DNA of 64,000 nt from Bradyrhizobium sp. LHD-71 (GTDB lineage: Bacteria > Pseudomonadota > Alphaproteobacteria > Rhizobiales > Xanthobacteraceae): contig NZ_JAVIFX010000004.1 of assembly GCF_031157255.1 (NCBI RefSeq), forward strand, positions 248,001 through 312,000, written 5' to 3'. Position numbers and translations under genes: made by a program. Below the pieces are notes generated by a model. That model saw only the letters and a list, made by a program, of their open reading frames with translations, was not told the origin of the DNA and ran no database searches. Positions 17,920 to 24,993 of the stretch are shown here, one piece after another. Numbering within the stretch: the stretch's first letter is position 1; each line of letters starts with the position of its first letter.

Positions 17920-18702
17920 CTAGAAATACACCGTCATGCGCAAATGATGATGTTCATCCACGGTGATGACTTCATGTTCGAATGCGACGTGACCGGCATC
18001 GGTCAGAAAGCTCGCAAGCCCTCGCGTGGGTTCTTGCGGCTGAGCCGCGTCCCACCAGGCCCGAAAGTCCGGCGAGAGCTCCTTTAGATCGTCCACAAGC
18101 GCAAGCATCGCCGGGTCCTGTGGTGCCACAGCCAGGTCGCGGCGAAAGCCTGCCAGCACCCGCGGCGCTTCCTCCCGCCATGCAGGCAAGCGCCGGCGCA
18201 AGTCGGGCGCAATGAAGATCAGGCGCAACAGATTCCGGACCGAGGGGTCTTTCGAAGCAAATCCGAAGAGCTGATCTGCCGCAGCGTTCCAGGCAATGAC
18301 GTCCCACCGCAGATTGGTGACGTAGGCCGGTCGCATCACGAGTTCGTCCATCATCTGCTGTATGCGCGAGGAGACAGACGGCCAATGATACGCTTCCGCC
18401 GGCGGCGGACGCTGATGCGCCAACAGAAAGAGATGACAGCACTCGATGTCATCGAGCTTGAGCACTTTGGCGAGCCTGAGGAGAAAGTCCTGCGAAACGC
18501 CGATCTCCCGGCCCTGCTCCAGCCAAGTGTACCAGGTGACGCCTACGCCAGCGAGTGCTGCGACCTCTTCGCGCCGCAGGCCGGAGGTCCGGCGCCGGCG
18601 GCCGCTCGGCAGGCCGACATCGACAGGCGCCAGCCGCGCTCGATGATGGCGGAGGAACTCTGACAACTCCCTTCGGGTGCGCTCGAGAGACCGGGAGGGC
18701 AT
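17920..18702 (-). CDS. XRE/helix-turn-helix regulator with MmyB-like ligand-binding domain
   Basis: 260 residues. N-terminal helix-turn-helix (RRRTSGLRREEVAALAGVGVTWYTWLEQGR) followed by the MmyB-like ligand-binding region (NLRWDVIAWNAAADQLFGF ... RNLLRLIFIAPDLRRRLPAW), which in solved relatives has a PAS-like fold and binds a small hydrophobic ligand. I chose ATG at 18702, preceded by AAAGG; the long upstream extension has unlike composition. It diverges from a DHA2 efflux pump with 89 bp between, and repeats in that gap suggest it controls the pump and itself. Confidence 0.9.
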   Translation of the reverse strand: MPSRSLERTRRELSEFLRHHRARLAPVDVGLPSGRRRRTSGLRREEVAALAGVGVTWYTWLEQGREIGVSQDFLLRLAKVLKLDDIECCHLFLLAHQRPPPAEAYHWPSVSSRIQQMMDELVMRPAYVTNLRWDVIAWNAAADQLFGFASKDPSVRNLLRLIFIAPDLRRRLPAWREEAPRVLAGFRRDLAVAPQDPAMLALVDDLKELSPDFRAWWDAAQPQEPTRGLASFLTDAGHVAFEHEVITVDEHHHLRMTVYF

Positions 18703-18706
18703 GATC

Positions 18707-18763
18707 GTGTTGCCTTTAGTAACAGCATAAGATGCTAAATTGTAACACATAAAGTGTGTTGCC
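18707..18763. promoter_or_regulatory. Repeated operator-like motifs between the XRE regulator and DHA2 pump
   Basis: GTGTTGCC occurs at 18707-18714 and again at 18756-18763; GTAACA occurs at 18719-18724 and 18742-18747. They combine into two imperfect palindromes with 5-base spacers: TGTTGC/GTAACA (18708-18724) and GTAACACA/TGTGTTGC (18742-18762, 7 of 8 arm bases complementary). A third palindrome, AGCAT/ATGCT, lies between (18724-18736). This is a plausible dimer-binding array for the divergent regulator. Confidence 0.5.
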
Positions 18764-18791
18764 AAAATGCCGTCTGCTTGAAGGAGACGGC

Positions 18792-20357
18792 ATGTCTTAC
18801 GAATGCGATCGACGCGCCATCGATACCCCGCAGGCTCTCGTCGAGGCTCCCGTCTCGGAGAGGAAGCGGCAAGCGGGGCTGGTTGAATGGGCCGGGCTGA
18901 TGGTACTTGCGCTGCCGACGGTCCTGCTCGGCCTCGATGTGACCCTGCTCTATCTGGCATTGCCTGCGCTTGCAGCCGATCTGCAGCCGAGCAGCACCCA
19001 GGCCTTGTGGATCATGGATGCGTACGGCTTCATGATCTCCGGCTTTCTTATCACCATGGGTACGTTGGGCGACCGCCTCGGACGGCGGCGGCTGCTGATG
19101 ATCGGCGCCGCGGCTTTCGGCTTCGCTTCAGTGCTGGCCGCCTATTCCACGAGCGCCAACATGCTGATCGGCGCACGAGCGGCGCTGGGTGTCGCTGGCG
19201 CCACGCTGATGCCTTCGACGCTCGCGCTGATCAGCAACATGTTCCTCGACGCGCGCGAGCGAGCTTTGGCGATCGGACTGTGGGCCACCATGTTTGCGCT
19301 CGGCATGGCGGCAGGGCCGCTGGTCGGCGGCTTCGTTCTGGATCACCTCTGGTGGGGCGCCGCATTTCTTCTGGCGCTTCCGATCGCCGGCATCGTGCTG
19401 GTCGCGGCGCCGATGCTGCTGCCGGAGTACCGGGTTCGCGCAGATGGTCGTTTCGACCTCCTGAGCGTGGCGTTGTCGCTCGCGGCGATCCTGCCGATCA
19501 TCTACTTCGTGAAGGAGAGCGCGAAGACCGGCCTCTCGTCGGCTTCCGCGTCTGCGCTCACGATCGGGATCATCTTTGCGGTGGTTTTCGTCCGGCGCCA
19601 GCGCATGCTGTCGAGCCCGCTGCTTGATGTGCGGCTTTTCGCGAATGCGAGCTTCAGCTCGGCTTTGAGCATCCTTTTCGTCGGCCTTATCGGCGTCGGC
19701 GGCGCCATGCTGCTGGTTACGCAGTATCTGCAGTTGGTGATGGGCCTGCCGGCGGTCACCGCCGGCATGGCCATGGGCCCTCCTGCCCTCATGATGCTTG
19801 TCGCCGGAGTCACCGCACCGTTGCTCGCCCGCCGCATCCGACCAGGCTTCGTCATGGCCGGCTCGTTGGCGTTATCTGCCACAGGCTATCTCCTGCTGGC
19901 GCTGCTCCCCTGGGCGGGCGGCCTCGCACTGGTGACGGCCGGCTACGGTCTGGTCTACCTCGGTCTTGGCACCATCGCCGCTCTCGGCACGGATATAGTG
20001 GTGGGCGCAGCGCCGCCCGAGAAAGCCGGCTCTGCGTCAGCGATGTCCGAAACGGTGCAGGAACTCGGCATCGCTGTCGGCGTCGCTGTCCTCGGCAGCC
20101 TTACCGGCGCGATCTATCGCAGCGAGATTGTCGAACGCATTCCCGCTGAACTGCCAGGGCACATTGCAGGTGCAGTGGAAGACAGCCTCTGGGCGGCTTC
20201 GTCCGTTGCAGATCATTTGCCAGCGGGCCTTCTTGACGTCGCCAAGACCTGTTTCACGACCGGAATGAGTGCCGCCGCCGCAGTCGCGACCATCGGGACA
20301 TCGATCCTCGCTCTTCTTTGTGCCGTCACGTTGCGACGTATTCGTAACGCGGGCTAG
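18792..20357 (+). CDS. DHA2-family MFS drug efflux transporter (SmvA/EmrB-like, 14 TMS)
   Basis: 521 residues, with motif A as GTLGDRLGRRRLL, motif C-like ALGMAAGPLVGG and the QacA/EmrB helix 1 motif LDVTLLYLALPALAADL. Members export cationic dyes, biocides and antibiotics by proton antiport. Start chosen at ATG 18792 because AAGGAG ends five bases before it; an upstream in-frame start has no ribosome site. The stop codon TAG at 20355-20357 is formed by the CTAG foot of a palindromic repeat, so the original C-terminus may have been altered by its insertion. Confidence 0.93.
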   Translation: MSYECDRRAIDTPQALVEAPVSERKRQAGLVEWAGLMVLALPTVLLGLDVTLLYLALPALAADLQPSSTQALWIMDAYGFMISGFLITMGTLGDRLGRRRLLMIGAAAFGFASVLAAYSTSANMLIGARAALGVAGATLMPSTLALISNMFLDARERALAIGLWATMFALGMAAGPLVGGFVLDHLWWGAAFLLALPIAGIVLVAAPMLLPEYRVRADGRFDLLSVALSLAAILPIIYFVKESAKTGLSSASASALTIGIIFAVVFVRRQRMLSSPLLDVRLFANASFSSALSILFVGLIGVGGAMLLVTQYLQLVMGLPAVTAGMAMGPPALMMLVAGVTAPLLARRIRPGFVMAGSLALSATGYLLLALLPWAGGLALVTAGYGLVYLGLGTIAALGTDIVVGAAPPEKAGSASAMSETVQELGIAVGVAVLGSLTGAIYRSEIVERIPAELPGHIAGAVEDSLWAASSVADHLPAGLLDVAKTCFTTGMSAAAAVATIGTSILALLCAVTLRRIRNAG

Positions 20358-20520
20358 TGTCATGGATCAGCAATTCGCACCATCGTTGCCGCGAGTCCAT
20401 CGTGCGAATTTCTGATCCATAAACGACACTAGAATCATAAACTTGCTAGTGTCCTGATCGAATCCGAAGTTCGCTCTGAGCTCGCTGCAAAGTATACGAA
20501 CTTCGGATTCGGGACACTAG
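20354..20520. repeat. Paired palindromic units A+B, copy 1
   Basis: Unit A is 20354-20432 (79 bp) and unit B 20446-20520 (75 bp), joined by a 13-base linker starting AATCATAAAC. Each unit begins CTAGTG and ends CACTAG. Unit A has an outer stem CTAGTGTC/GACACTAG, a short left and 5-base right bulge, and a 17-bp inner stem with one mismatch here; unit B has its unpaired bases on the left (TGAT). The same pair recurs at 44828 and 56425. Confidence 0.9.
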
Positions 20521-20582
20521 TCGCCCGCTTCAAAGGAATGAGTGCACGATAGATTCAATCGCTTGCGCCAAATCTCCCACGA

Positions 20583-20610
20583 CGAGAGCGCACAATTAGC
20601 AGCGCTCTCG
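20583..20610. promoter_or_regulatory. Stable hairpin upstream of the methyltransferase gene
   Basis: Perfect 9-base arms CGAGAGCGC (20583-20591) and GCGCTCTCG (20602-20610) around a 10-base A/T-rich loop. No T-run follows on either strand, so a leader structure or protein-binding site is more likely than a simple terminator. The rest of the 294-bp gap before the methyltransferase shows no other feature. Confidence 0.4.
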
Positions 20611-20814
20611 CCTGGTCGGTCGAAAAAATCGTTGGTCGAGATCGAACTTTCGACCGCCTTGTGCGTTAAGCTGTCGTTTCACGCTGAGATGTCTTTGTTT
20701 TCGTCTGAAATGTGGCGCGCAATGTCCCACGCACGCCGCGCGGTTGTAATCTCAGTCAGATATTTGTAACCCGTCTCAACTCTGCGCACGTTCCGGAAAT
20801 TGGAGGGATGACGT

Positions 20815-21750
20815 TTGCTGACTGACCTGATGACGATCAACAAAAACAAAGCTGTATTCGATAGCATCTACAACGATGCGGATCCTCGCGGATATTTTTC
20901 AGTCTTGGGATCGCTTGATTACATGATCCCCGATGTCGCCGAGCCGATCATTCGTCAGGTCCTCGCCACGAGAGCGGCACTGCGTGGAACCAACACTGTG
21001 CTTGACGTTGGCTGCTCCTATGGAATCAACGCTGCCACGCATCGTTTTCCGGTCAATTTCGCAAGCCTGCGACAGCGATATGCGCGCCGCGAGATGTTGA
21101 GCATCGCGGCAGAGAAGCTGATCGAGCTCGATCGAAACTTCTACAGGAGCTGGCCAGACATCGGCGTCGCCGAATTCATCGGCCTGGATATCTCGGAGCC
21201 GGCGATCCGATATGCGAACCAGGCGGGCTTGCACGTCAACGGCGTGGCTGCGGATCTCGAAACCCGTGAGTTGTCGGCCAAGGAAGCCGCAATATTGTCT
21301 TCCGCGAATGTGGTGTTGTCGACCGGCGCGATCGGTTACGTGACCGATCGGACCTATCGGAAGCTCCTGAATGTCGTCACCGAAGGCGCGTGGATTGTCT
21401 CGTTCGTCCTGAGGATGTTTCCGTACGACGGCTTCATCGAAGCCTTCGCCGAGCGCGGCCTGGTCACAGAGAAGCTGACGAGCACGACATTCGTTCAACG
21501 CAGATTCCGGGACTCGGAAGAGTTCGAAAGAAGTCTCGCAGTCTTGAGCGCGCGCGGGATCGATACGGAAGGCTTCGAAGCAGACGGCCTCTTTCAGGCA
21601 GAACTGTTTCTGTCTCGTCCCGAAAAGGACGTGCGGGCCGCTCCGCTGGACAAGATGATCACGATCTCCAGCGGACGACACAGGCCCTTCGGCGCGAGAT
21701 ATGTTCACGTCGGACCAAAGGAAGATCGTCGCGTTGTCATCGAAGCGTAG
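20815..21750 (+). CDS. Class I SAM-dependent methyltransferase-like protein
   Basis: 311 residues. Motif I is VLDVGCSYGINAA (about residues 62-74) and an acidic strand-2 end is present at FIGLDISEPAIRYA; motif IV-like segments follow at VVLSTGAIGYVTD. Between motif I and strand 2 there is an unusual 45-residue insertion (HRFPVNFASLRQRYARREML...). The start is TTG at 20815, supported by GGAGG ending 8 bases before; an ATG at 20808 gives only a five-codon frame. The methyl acceptor is unknown. No operon partner; preceded by repeat copy 1. Confidence 0.8.
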   Translation: MLTDLMTINKNKAVFDSIYNDADPRGYFSVLGSLDYMIPDVAEPIIRQVLATRAALRGTNTVLDVGCSYGINAATHRFPVNFASLRQRYARREMLSIAAEKLIELDRNFYRSWPDIGVAEFIGLDISEPAIRYANQAGLHVNGVAADLETRELSAKEAAILSSANVVLSTGAIGYVTDRTYRKLLNVVTEGAWIVSFVLRMFPYDGFIEAFAERGLVTEKLTSTTFVQRRFRDSEEFERSLAVLSARGIDTEGFEADGLFQAELFLSRPEKDVRAAPLDKMITISSGRHRPFGARYVHVGPKEDRRVVIEA

Positions 21751-21889
21751 GCGCGGCCAACGCTGACCGTACGGATGCGGACGCAATCCGAAGCGCCGAT
21801 GTAACCATTCGCATCTGCGCTTCGGGTCGCTGTGATCAGGAGTTTCAGCTCACAATCGCACGCTCTGCCGGATTCCAGCCAGATCTCTG

Positions 21890-23332
21890 TCAGCGGATGT
21901 GGCGGCCGATCAGCCTCGCCCCCGCCGTGAGTTCGGCTTCGGTCCACGCAGCAAAGCCGAGAAATAACCCGCGCTCGCGAGACCTGTGATGGAGCATCTC
22001 GCTCAGGGGCCGTGTGACGACACCGGCTTCAAGAAGGCGGCGTGACAAGCTCCTGTCATCGGTCGGACCGACGTAACGGACGAGAAGCTGCATTCCACCG
22101 GCTGGAACATCGACGGCAAGCCGTCTGCCTGCTTCCTCCGCCAATACCCGAACCAGGCAATCGCGGCGGTCCCCATAGAGGCGGGTCATGCGGCGCAGAT
22201 GAGACAGGTAGGTGCCGCGCTCGATGAACTCCGCGAGAGCTGACTGCAGCGTTGCTGCCGCCAGAAGTCCGAGATGGCGCTGAGCCAAGACAAACGTTGG
22301 CGCCATCGATTGCGGGACGATCACATAGCCGACGCGGATATCTGCGGACATCGACTTTGCAAATGTCCCGACATAGAAAACGAGCGCGTCCGGATCGATG
22401 GCCGCGAGTGCGGCGACCGGACGACCCTCATAGTGAAACTCGCCATCGTAGTCGTCTTCGATGATGGCCGCTCCGACGCTTCTCGCGAAGCGCAGAAGTT
22501 CAAGCCTGCAGCCGATCGGCATCAATTTCCCGGTGGGATATTGATGGGACGGCGTAACGAAGATGATCTTGGGCGGCTGCGAGTTGCTGGCGATCCTCAA
22601 CCCATCGGCATCGATCGGAACACCGACGACTTTTGCCCCCGCCGCGAACGATGCCGCGTACGCGCCGCTGTATCCGGGACTTTCGATCCATGCGACATCG
22701 CCGACATCGATCATAACGCGGGCTATCAATGTGAGAGCCGCCTGGGCCGACGGCACAACGATGATCTGTTCGGCTCGAGCCGAGATTCCCCGATGCGTTG
22801 CAAGATGTTTCAGCAGCGCATCCTGCAATGTTGGATCGTTGACGGTGAAATTGCTCCACCGAAACCTGCGATTGGCGGCATGCCTGAGACAACGACCCCA
22901 GATGTCCCGGGGAAATTCGCGCTCGTCGGCCAGGCCCGGTTGAAAGGGCCGAGGCAGGTCGCGGTAGACCGGCGGCCAGTTGGATTTGGCAAGCTTTCGC
23001 CCCCATGCGGAAAGCCGAGGCCGCGCGGAGACGTCCCGGGCAACATCGCCTCGCTGTCGGGTTGTCAGAAGCGATGCGCCCGCGGCGACCACCGGCCGCC
23101 GGCTCTGCGATACGTCCAGATAGCCCTCGGCCGCGAGCTGCTCGATCGCTTGCGTCACCGTGTTGCGAGAAACGTTGAGTCTCGCGGCCAATGCGCGACT
23201 CGACGGAAGACGCCGCCCCGACTTGAGGTGCCCTTCGGAAATCAACGACCGCAATTGTCCGGCGAGCCGGCTGGTCAGCGAGGTGGCGCCGGCCCGCGAC
23301 AGATCGAGAAGCCCCTCCAGGAGCTCGTCCAT
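21890..23332 (-). CDS. MocR-type GntR/aminotransferase transcriptional regulator
   Basis: 480 residues: an N-terminal GntR winged helix (LAGQLRSLISEGHLKSGRRLPSSRALAARLNVSRNTVTQAIEQL), a linker, and a fold-type I aminotransferase domain from about residue 115. PLP-binding features are the DDYDGEFHYEG segment and the Schiff-base lysine in GTFAKSM. Such proteins (GabR, PdxR, TauR) sense PLP or amino compounds and regulate divergent genes. Here the divergent gene is a DMT exporter, 92 bp away, so export of an amino compound or vitamer is plausible (inference). Confidence 0.93.
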   Translation of the reverse strand: MDELLEGLLDLSRAGATSLTSRLAGQLRSLISEGHLKSGRRLPSSRALAARLNVSRNTVTQAIEQLAAEGYLDVSQSRRPVVAAGASLLTTRQRGDVARDVSARPRLSAWGRKLAKSNWPPVYRDLPRPFQPGLADEREFPRDIWGRCLRHAANRRFRWSNFTVNDPTLQDALLKHLATHRGISARAEQIIVVPSAQAALTLIARVMIDVGDVAWIESPGYSGAYAASFAAGAKVVGVPIDADGLRIASNSQPPKIIFVTPSHQYPTGKLMPIGCRLELLRFARSVGAAIIEDDYDGEFHYEGRPVAALAAIDPDALVFYVGTFAKSMSADIRVGYVIVPQSMAPTFVLAQRHLGLLAAATLQSALAEFIERGTYLSHLRRMTRLYGDRRDCLVRVLAEEAGRRLAVDVPAGGMQLLVRYVGPTDDRSLSRRLLEAGVVTRPLSEMLHHRSRERGLFLGFAAWTEAELTAGARLIGRHIR

Positions 23333-23357
23333 AAAGTGGCACTCTTGTTTTGTTCGT

Positions 23358-23381
23358 ATTGGCTCTTTTCATAGGGCCAAT
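23358..23381. promoter_or_regulatory. Candidate MocR operator
   Basis: Arms ATTGGC (23358-23363) and GCCAAT (23376-23381) are separated by 12 bases in the middle of the 92-bp region between the divergent MocR gene and the DMT exporter. It is the only palindrome there and is well placed to overlap both promoters. Confidence 0.4.
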
Positions 23382-23424
23382 TCAGGCGCTAGGCAATCTT
23401 GTTCGATGATTGTCCGAAAGCCAG

Positions 23425-24339
23425 ATGCCCTCCCAAGGCCTCCCTCTTCGCCGCGCCCTCGTGCTGCTGTGCCTCGTCGCGTTGGCATGGGGAGCGAGCT
23501 GGCCGATCACCAAGATGATCGTGCGCGAGATGTCGCCACTATGGTCGTCATCGTTTCGCTGCGCGATCGCTGCAGTTGTCCTGGCCTCACTGCTGTTGGT
23601 GCGCCGGCAGTTCGTTATTCCAAAGCGCGGTGATATGCCGGTCGTCCTATCGACATCGCTGCTGCATATGACGGCCTTTTCTGCGCTGGTCGCGGCGGGA
23701 TTGCAATTTCTGCCGGCAGGACGCGCAAGCGTTCTTGGCTATGCGACTCCTATCTGGGTGACGATTGGTGCGCGTATTTTTCTGTCGGAGAGCATCACGA
23801 TGGGCAAGGCGATCGGCGTCTTGACGGGGCTGACAGGTCTGGGAGTGATCTTCAGCCCAGGCTCCCTCGATTGGAGCGATCGTCACGCTCTAATCGGAAC
23901 AGGGCTGGTGGTGCTTGCCGCCTTCTGCTGGGCAGCGAACATCGTTTACGTGCGGGCACACACGTGGATCTCGTCACCCTTTCAGCTCGCGTTCTGGCAG
24001 GTGACGTTGGCGTTTGTCGTGCTGTCGATTGCTGCCTTGATGATCGATGGCATCCCCCGCGTGACCTGGACGCCGCGCCTCGTCGGCCTCCTGCTCTTCA
24101 GCGGAATTATTTGCACCGCATTGGCGCACTGGGCCATGTCCGTTGTGAACCGCAGCCTGCCGGCGGTGACAACGTCGCTCGGCCTGCTGGCAACACCCGC
24201 GCTCGGAATTGTCGGCGGCATTGCCATTCTCGGAGAGCCGATAGACCCCTCATTGCTGTTTGCGCTCGCTTTGCTTGTGGGCGGCATCTGGATCGGTATG
24301 ACCAACGAGAAGCGGACGTCGCACAGTCCGGCGGAATAA
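23425..24339 (+). CDS. DMT superfamily (EamA) transporter
   Basis: 304 residues with about ten membrane helices in two EamA repeats (first near WGASWPITKMIVREMSPLWSS, second near WAANIVYVRAHTWISSP). EamA proteins typically export amino acids and metabolites. ATG at 23425 was chosen; TTG at 23410 would add five residues. Divergent from, and probably regulated by, the MocR gene. The C-terminus ends with a short hydrophilic tail. Confidence 0.92.
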   Translation: MPSQGLPLRRALVLLCLVALAWGASWPITKMIVREMSPLWSSSFRCAIAAVVLASLLLVRRQFVIPKRGDMPVVLSTSLLHMTAFSALVAAGLQFLPAGRASVLGYATPIWVTIGARIFLSESITMGKAIGVLTGLTGLGVIFSPGSLDWSDRHALIGTGLVVLAAFCWAANIVYVRAHTWISSPFQLAFWQVTLAFVVLSIAALMIDGIPRVTWTPRLVGLLLFSGIICTALAHWAMSVVNRSLPAVTTSLGLLATPALGIVGGIAILGEPIDPSLLFALALLVGGIWIGMTNEKRTSHSPAE

Positions 24340-24369
24340 CCTCGCGCGGACAATTTCGACAGGATCGGG

Positions 24370-24417
24370 CTAGTGCTCCGTTTCCAACGTTCGCATCGTA
24401 ACCTCGTCGCCAACGCA
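24370..24417. repeat. Degenerate copy of palindromic unit C
   Basis: Between the convergent 3' ends of the DMT exporter and the HxlR gene. The first 28 bases (starting CTAGTG, ending ACGTTCGCATC) match the left arm of unit C at 58514 with four differences; the right arm is shortened and no longer complementary, so it is a decayed remnant. Confidence 0.45.
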
Positions 24418-24430
24418 TCGGGTCCGGACG

Positions 24431-24886
24431 TCAGGCCTCATCCGTTTCCGGGACCTTGACGATGACGGCTTCATCCGGGCTGATCGGACGTCCATCCTCC
24501 GTGCGAATATCGAGCCGCACTGCCTTGCCGGTGTCACGCTCGACAAGGTGCGAATGCTTCTCGCCCGGCGCGAACAGGTGTCGCTCGCCGAACTGCCGCA
24601 GCGCGACCATGACGGGAAAAAGATCGCGGCCCATGCGCGTCAGCCGATATTGCTGCCGGGCGCTGTCGGCGGCGGGCACGGTCTCGAGAATACCTCGCTC
24701 GGTCAGGGTGCGCAGGCGGCTGGCCAGGATGTTCTTGGCGATGCCGAGGCTCCTCTGAAATTCGCTGAAGCGCGTCAACCCGTCGAACGCGTCACGGACG
24801 ATCAGCAGCGACCACCAGTCGCCAATGACGTCGAGCGAGCGAGCGCTCGGACAATAATCACCCTTATGGCTCTTGCGCTTGACCAT
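24431..24886 (-). CDS. HxlR family transcriptional regulator
   Basis: 151 residues. CPSARSLDVIGDWWSLLIVRDAFDGLTRFSEFQRSLGIAKNILASRL is the standard HxlR core with an N-terminal Cys; the winged helix is followed by a short acidic C-terminal domain. It diverges from an MFS transporter across a 107-bp region with one perfect and one imperfect operator-like palindrome, so autoregulation and repression of the transporter are likely. Regulators with this arrangement usually respond to electrophiles or small aromatic compounds; the effector here is unknown. Confidence 0.92.
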   Translation of the reverse strand: MVKRKSHKGDYCPSARSLDVIGDWWSLLIVRDAFDGLTRFSEFQRSLGIAKNILASRLRTLTERGILETVPAADSARQQYRLTRMGRDLFPVMVALRQFGERHLFAPGEKHSHLVERDTGKAVRLDIRTEDGRPISPDEAVIVKVPETDEA

Positions 24887-24921
24887 GGCATTCCACGGGC
24901 TCTTGTAGCCGCTACCGGTGT

Positions 24922-24944
24922 GATGGTTGCATCATAAAACCAAT
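24922..24944. promoter_or_regulatory. Distal HxlR operator and MFS promoter
   Basis: This 23-base segment matches the core of the perfect palindrome at 24959-24981 at 18 of 23 positions, including the half site AAACCAAT. It overlaps a -35-like TTGCAT (24927-24932) followed by a 17-base spacer and -10-like TATCGA (24950-24955), oriented toward the MFS gene. Confidence 0.5.
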
Positions 24945-24956
24945 CCTGCTATCGAT

Positions 24957-24983
24957 CAATTGGTTTCATCTTGAAACCAATTG
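24957..24983. promoter_or_regulatory. Perfect 27-bp palindrome, proximal HxlR operator
   Basis: Twelve-base arms reading CAATTGGTTTCA and its exact complement flank a TCT centre. It ends 10 bases before the MFS start codon, covering the probable transcription start and the ribosome site region, and lies 70 bp from the HxlR start. Centre-to-centre spacing to the distal site is 37 bp. Confidence 0.65.
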
Positions 24984-24993
24984 GAGAGCCAAT

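Noticed and set aside
20354-20520. Palindromic pairs as a CRISPR array
   Set aside because: Only two dissimilar hairpins per site with a short constant linker; no regularly spaced identical repeats, no variable spacers and no cas genes.
20542-20769. 75-codon plus-strand frame upstream of the methyltransferase
   Set aside because: No ribosome site, spans a perfect hairpin, and no similarity pattern; treated as non-coding.
20808-20825. Five-codon ATG frame ahead of the TTG-start methyltransferase
   Set aside because: Its ATG touches the GGAGG ribosome site, too close for initiation; TTG at 20815 is at the right distance. A regulatory mini-frame is possible but unsupported.
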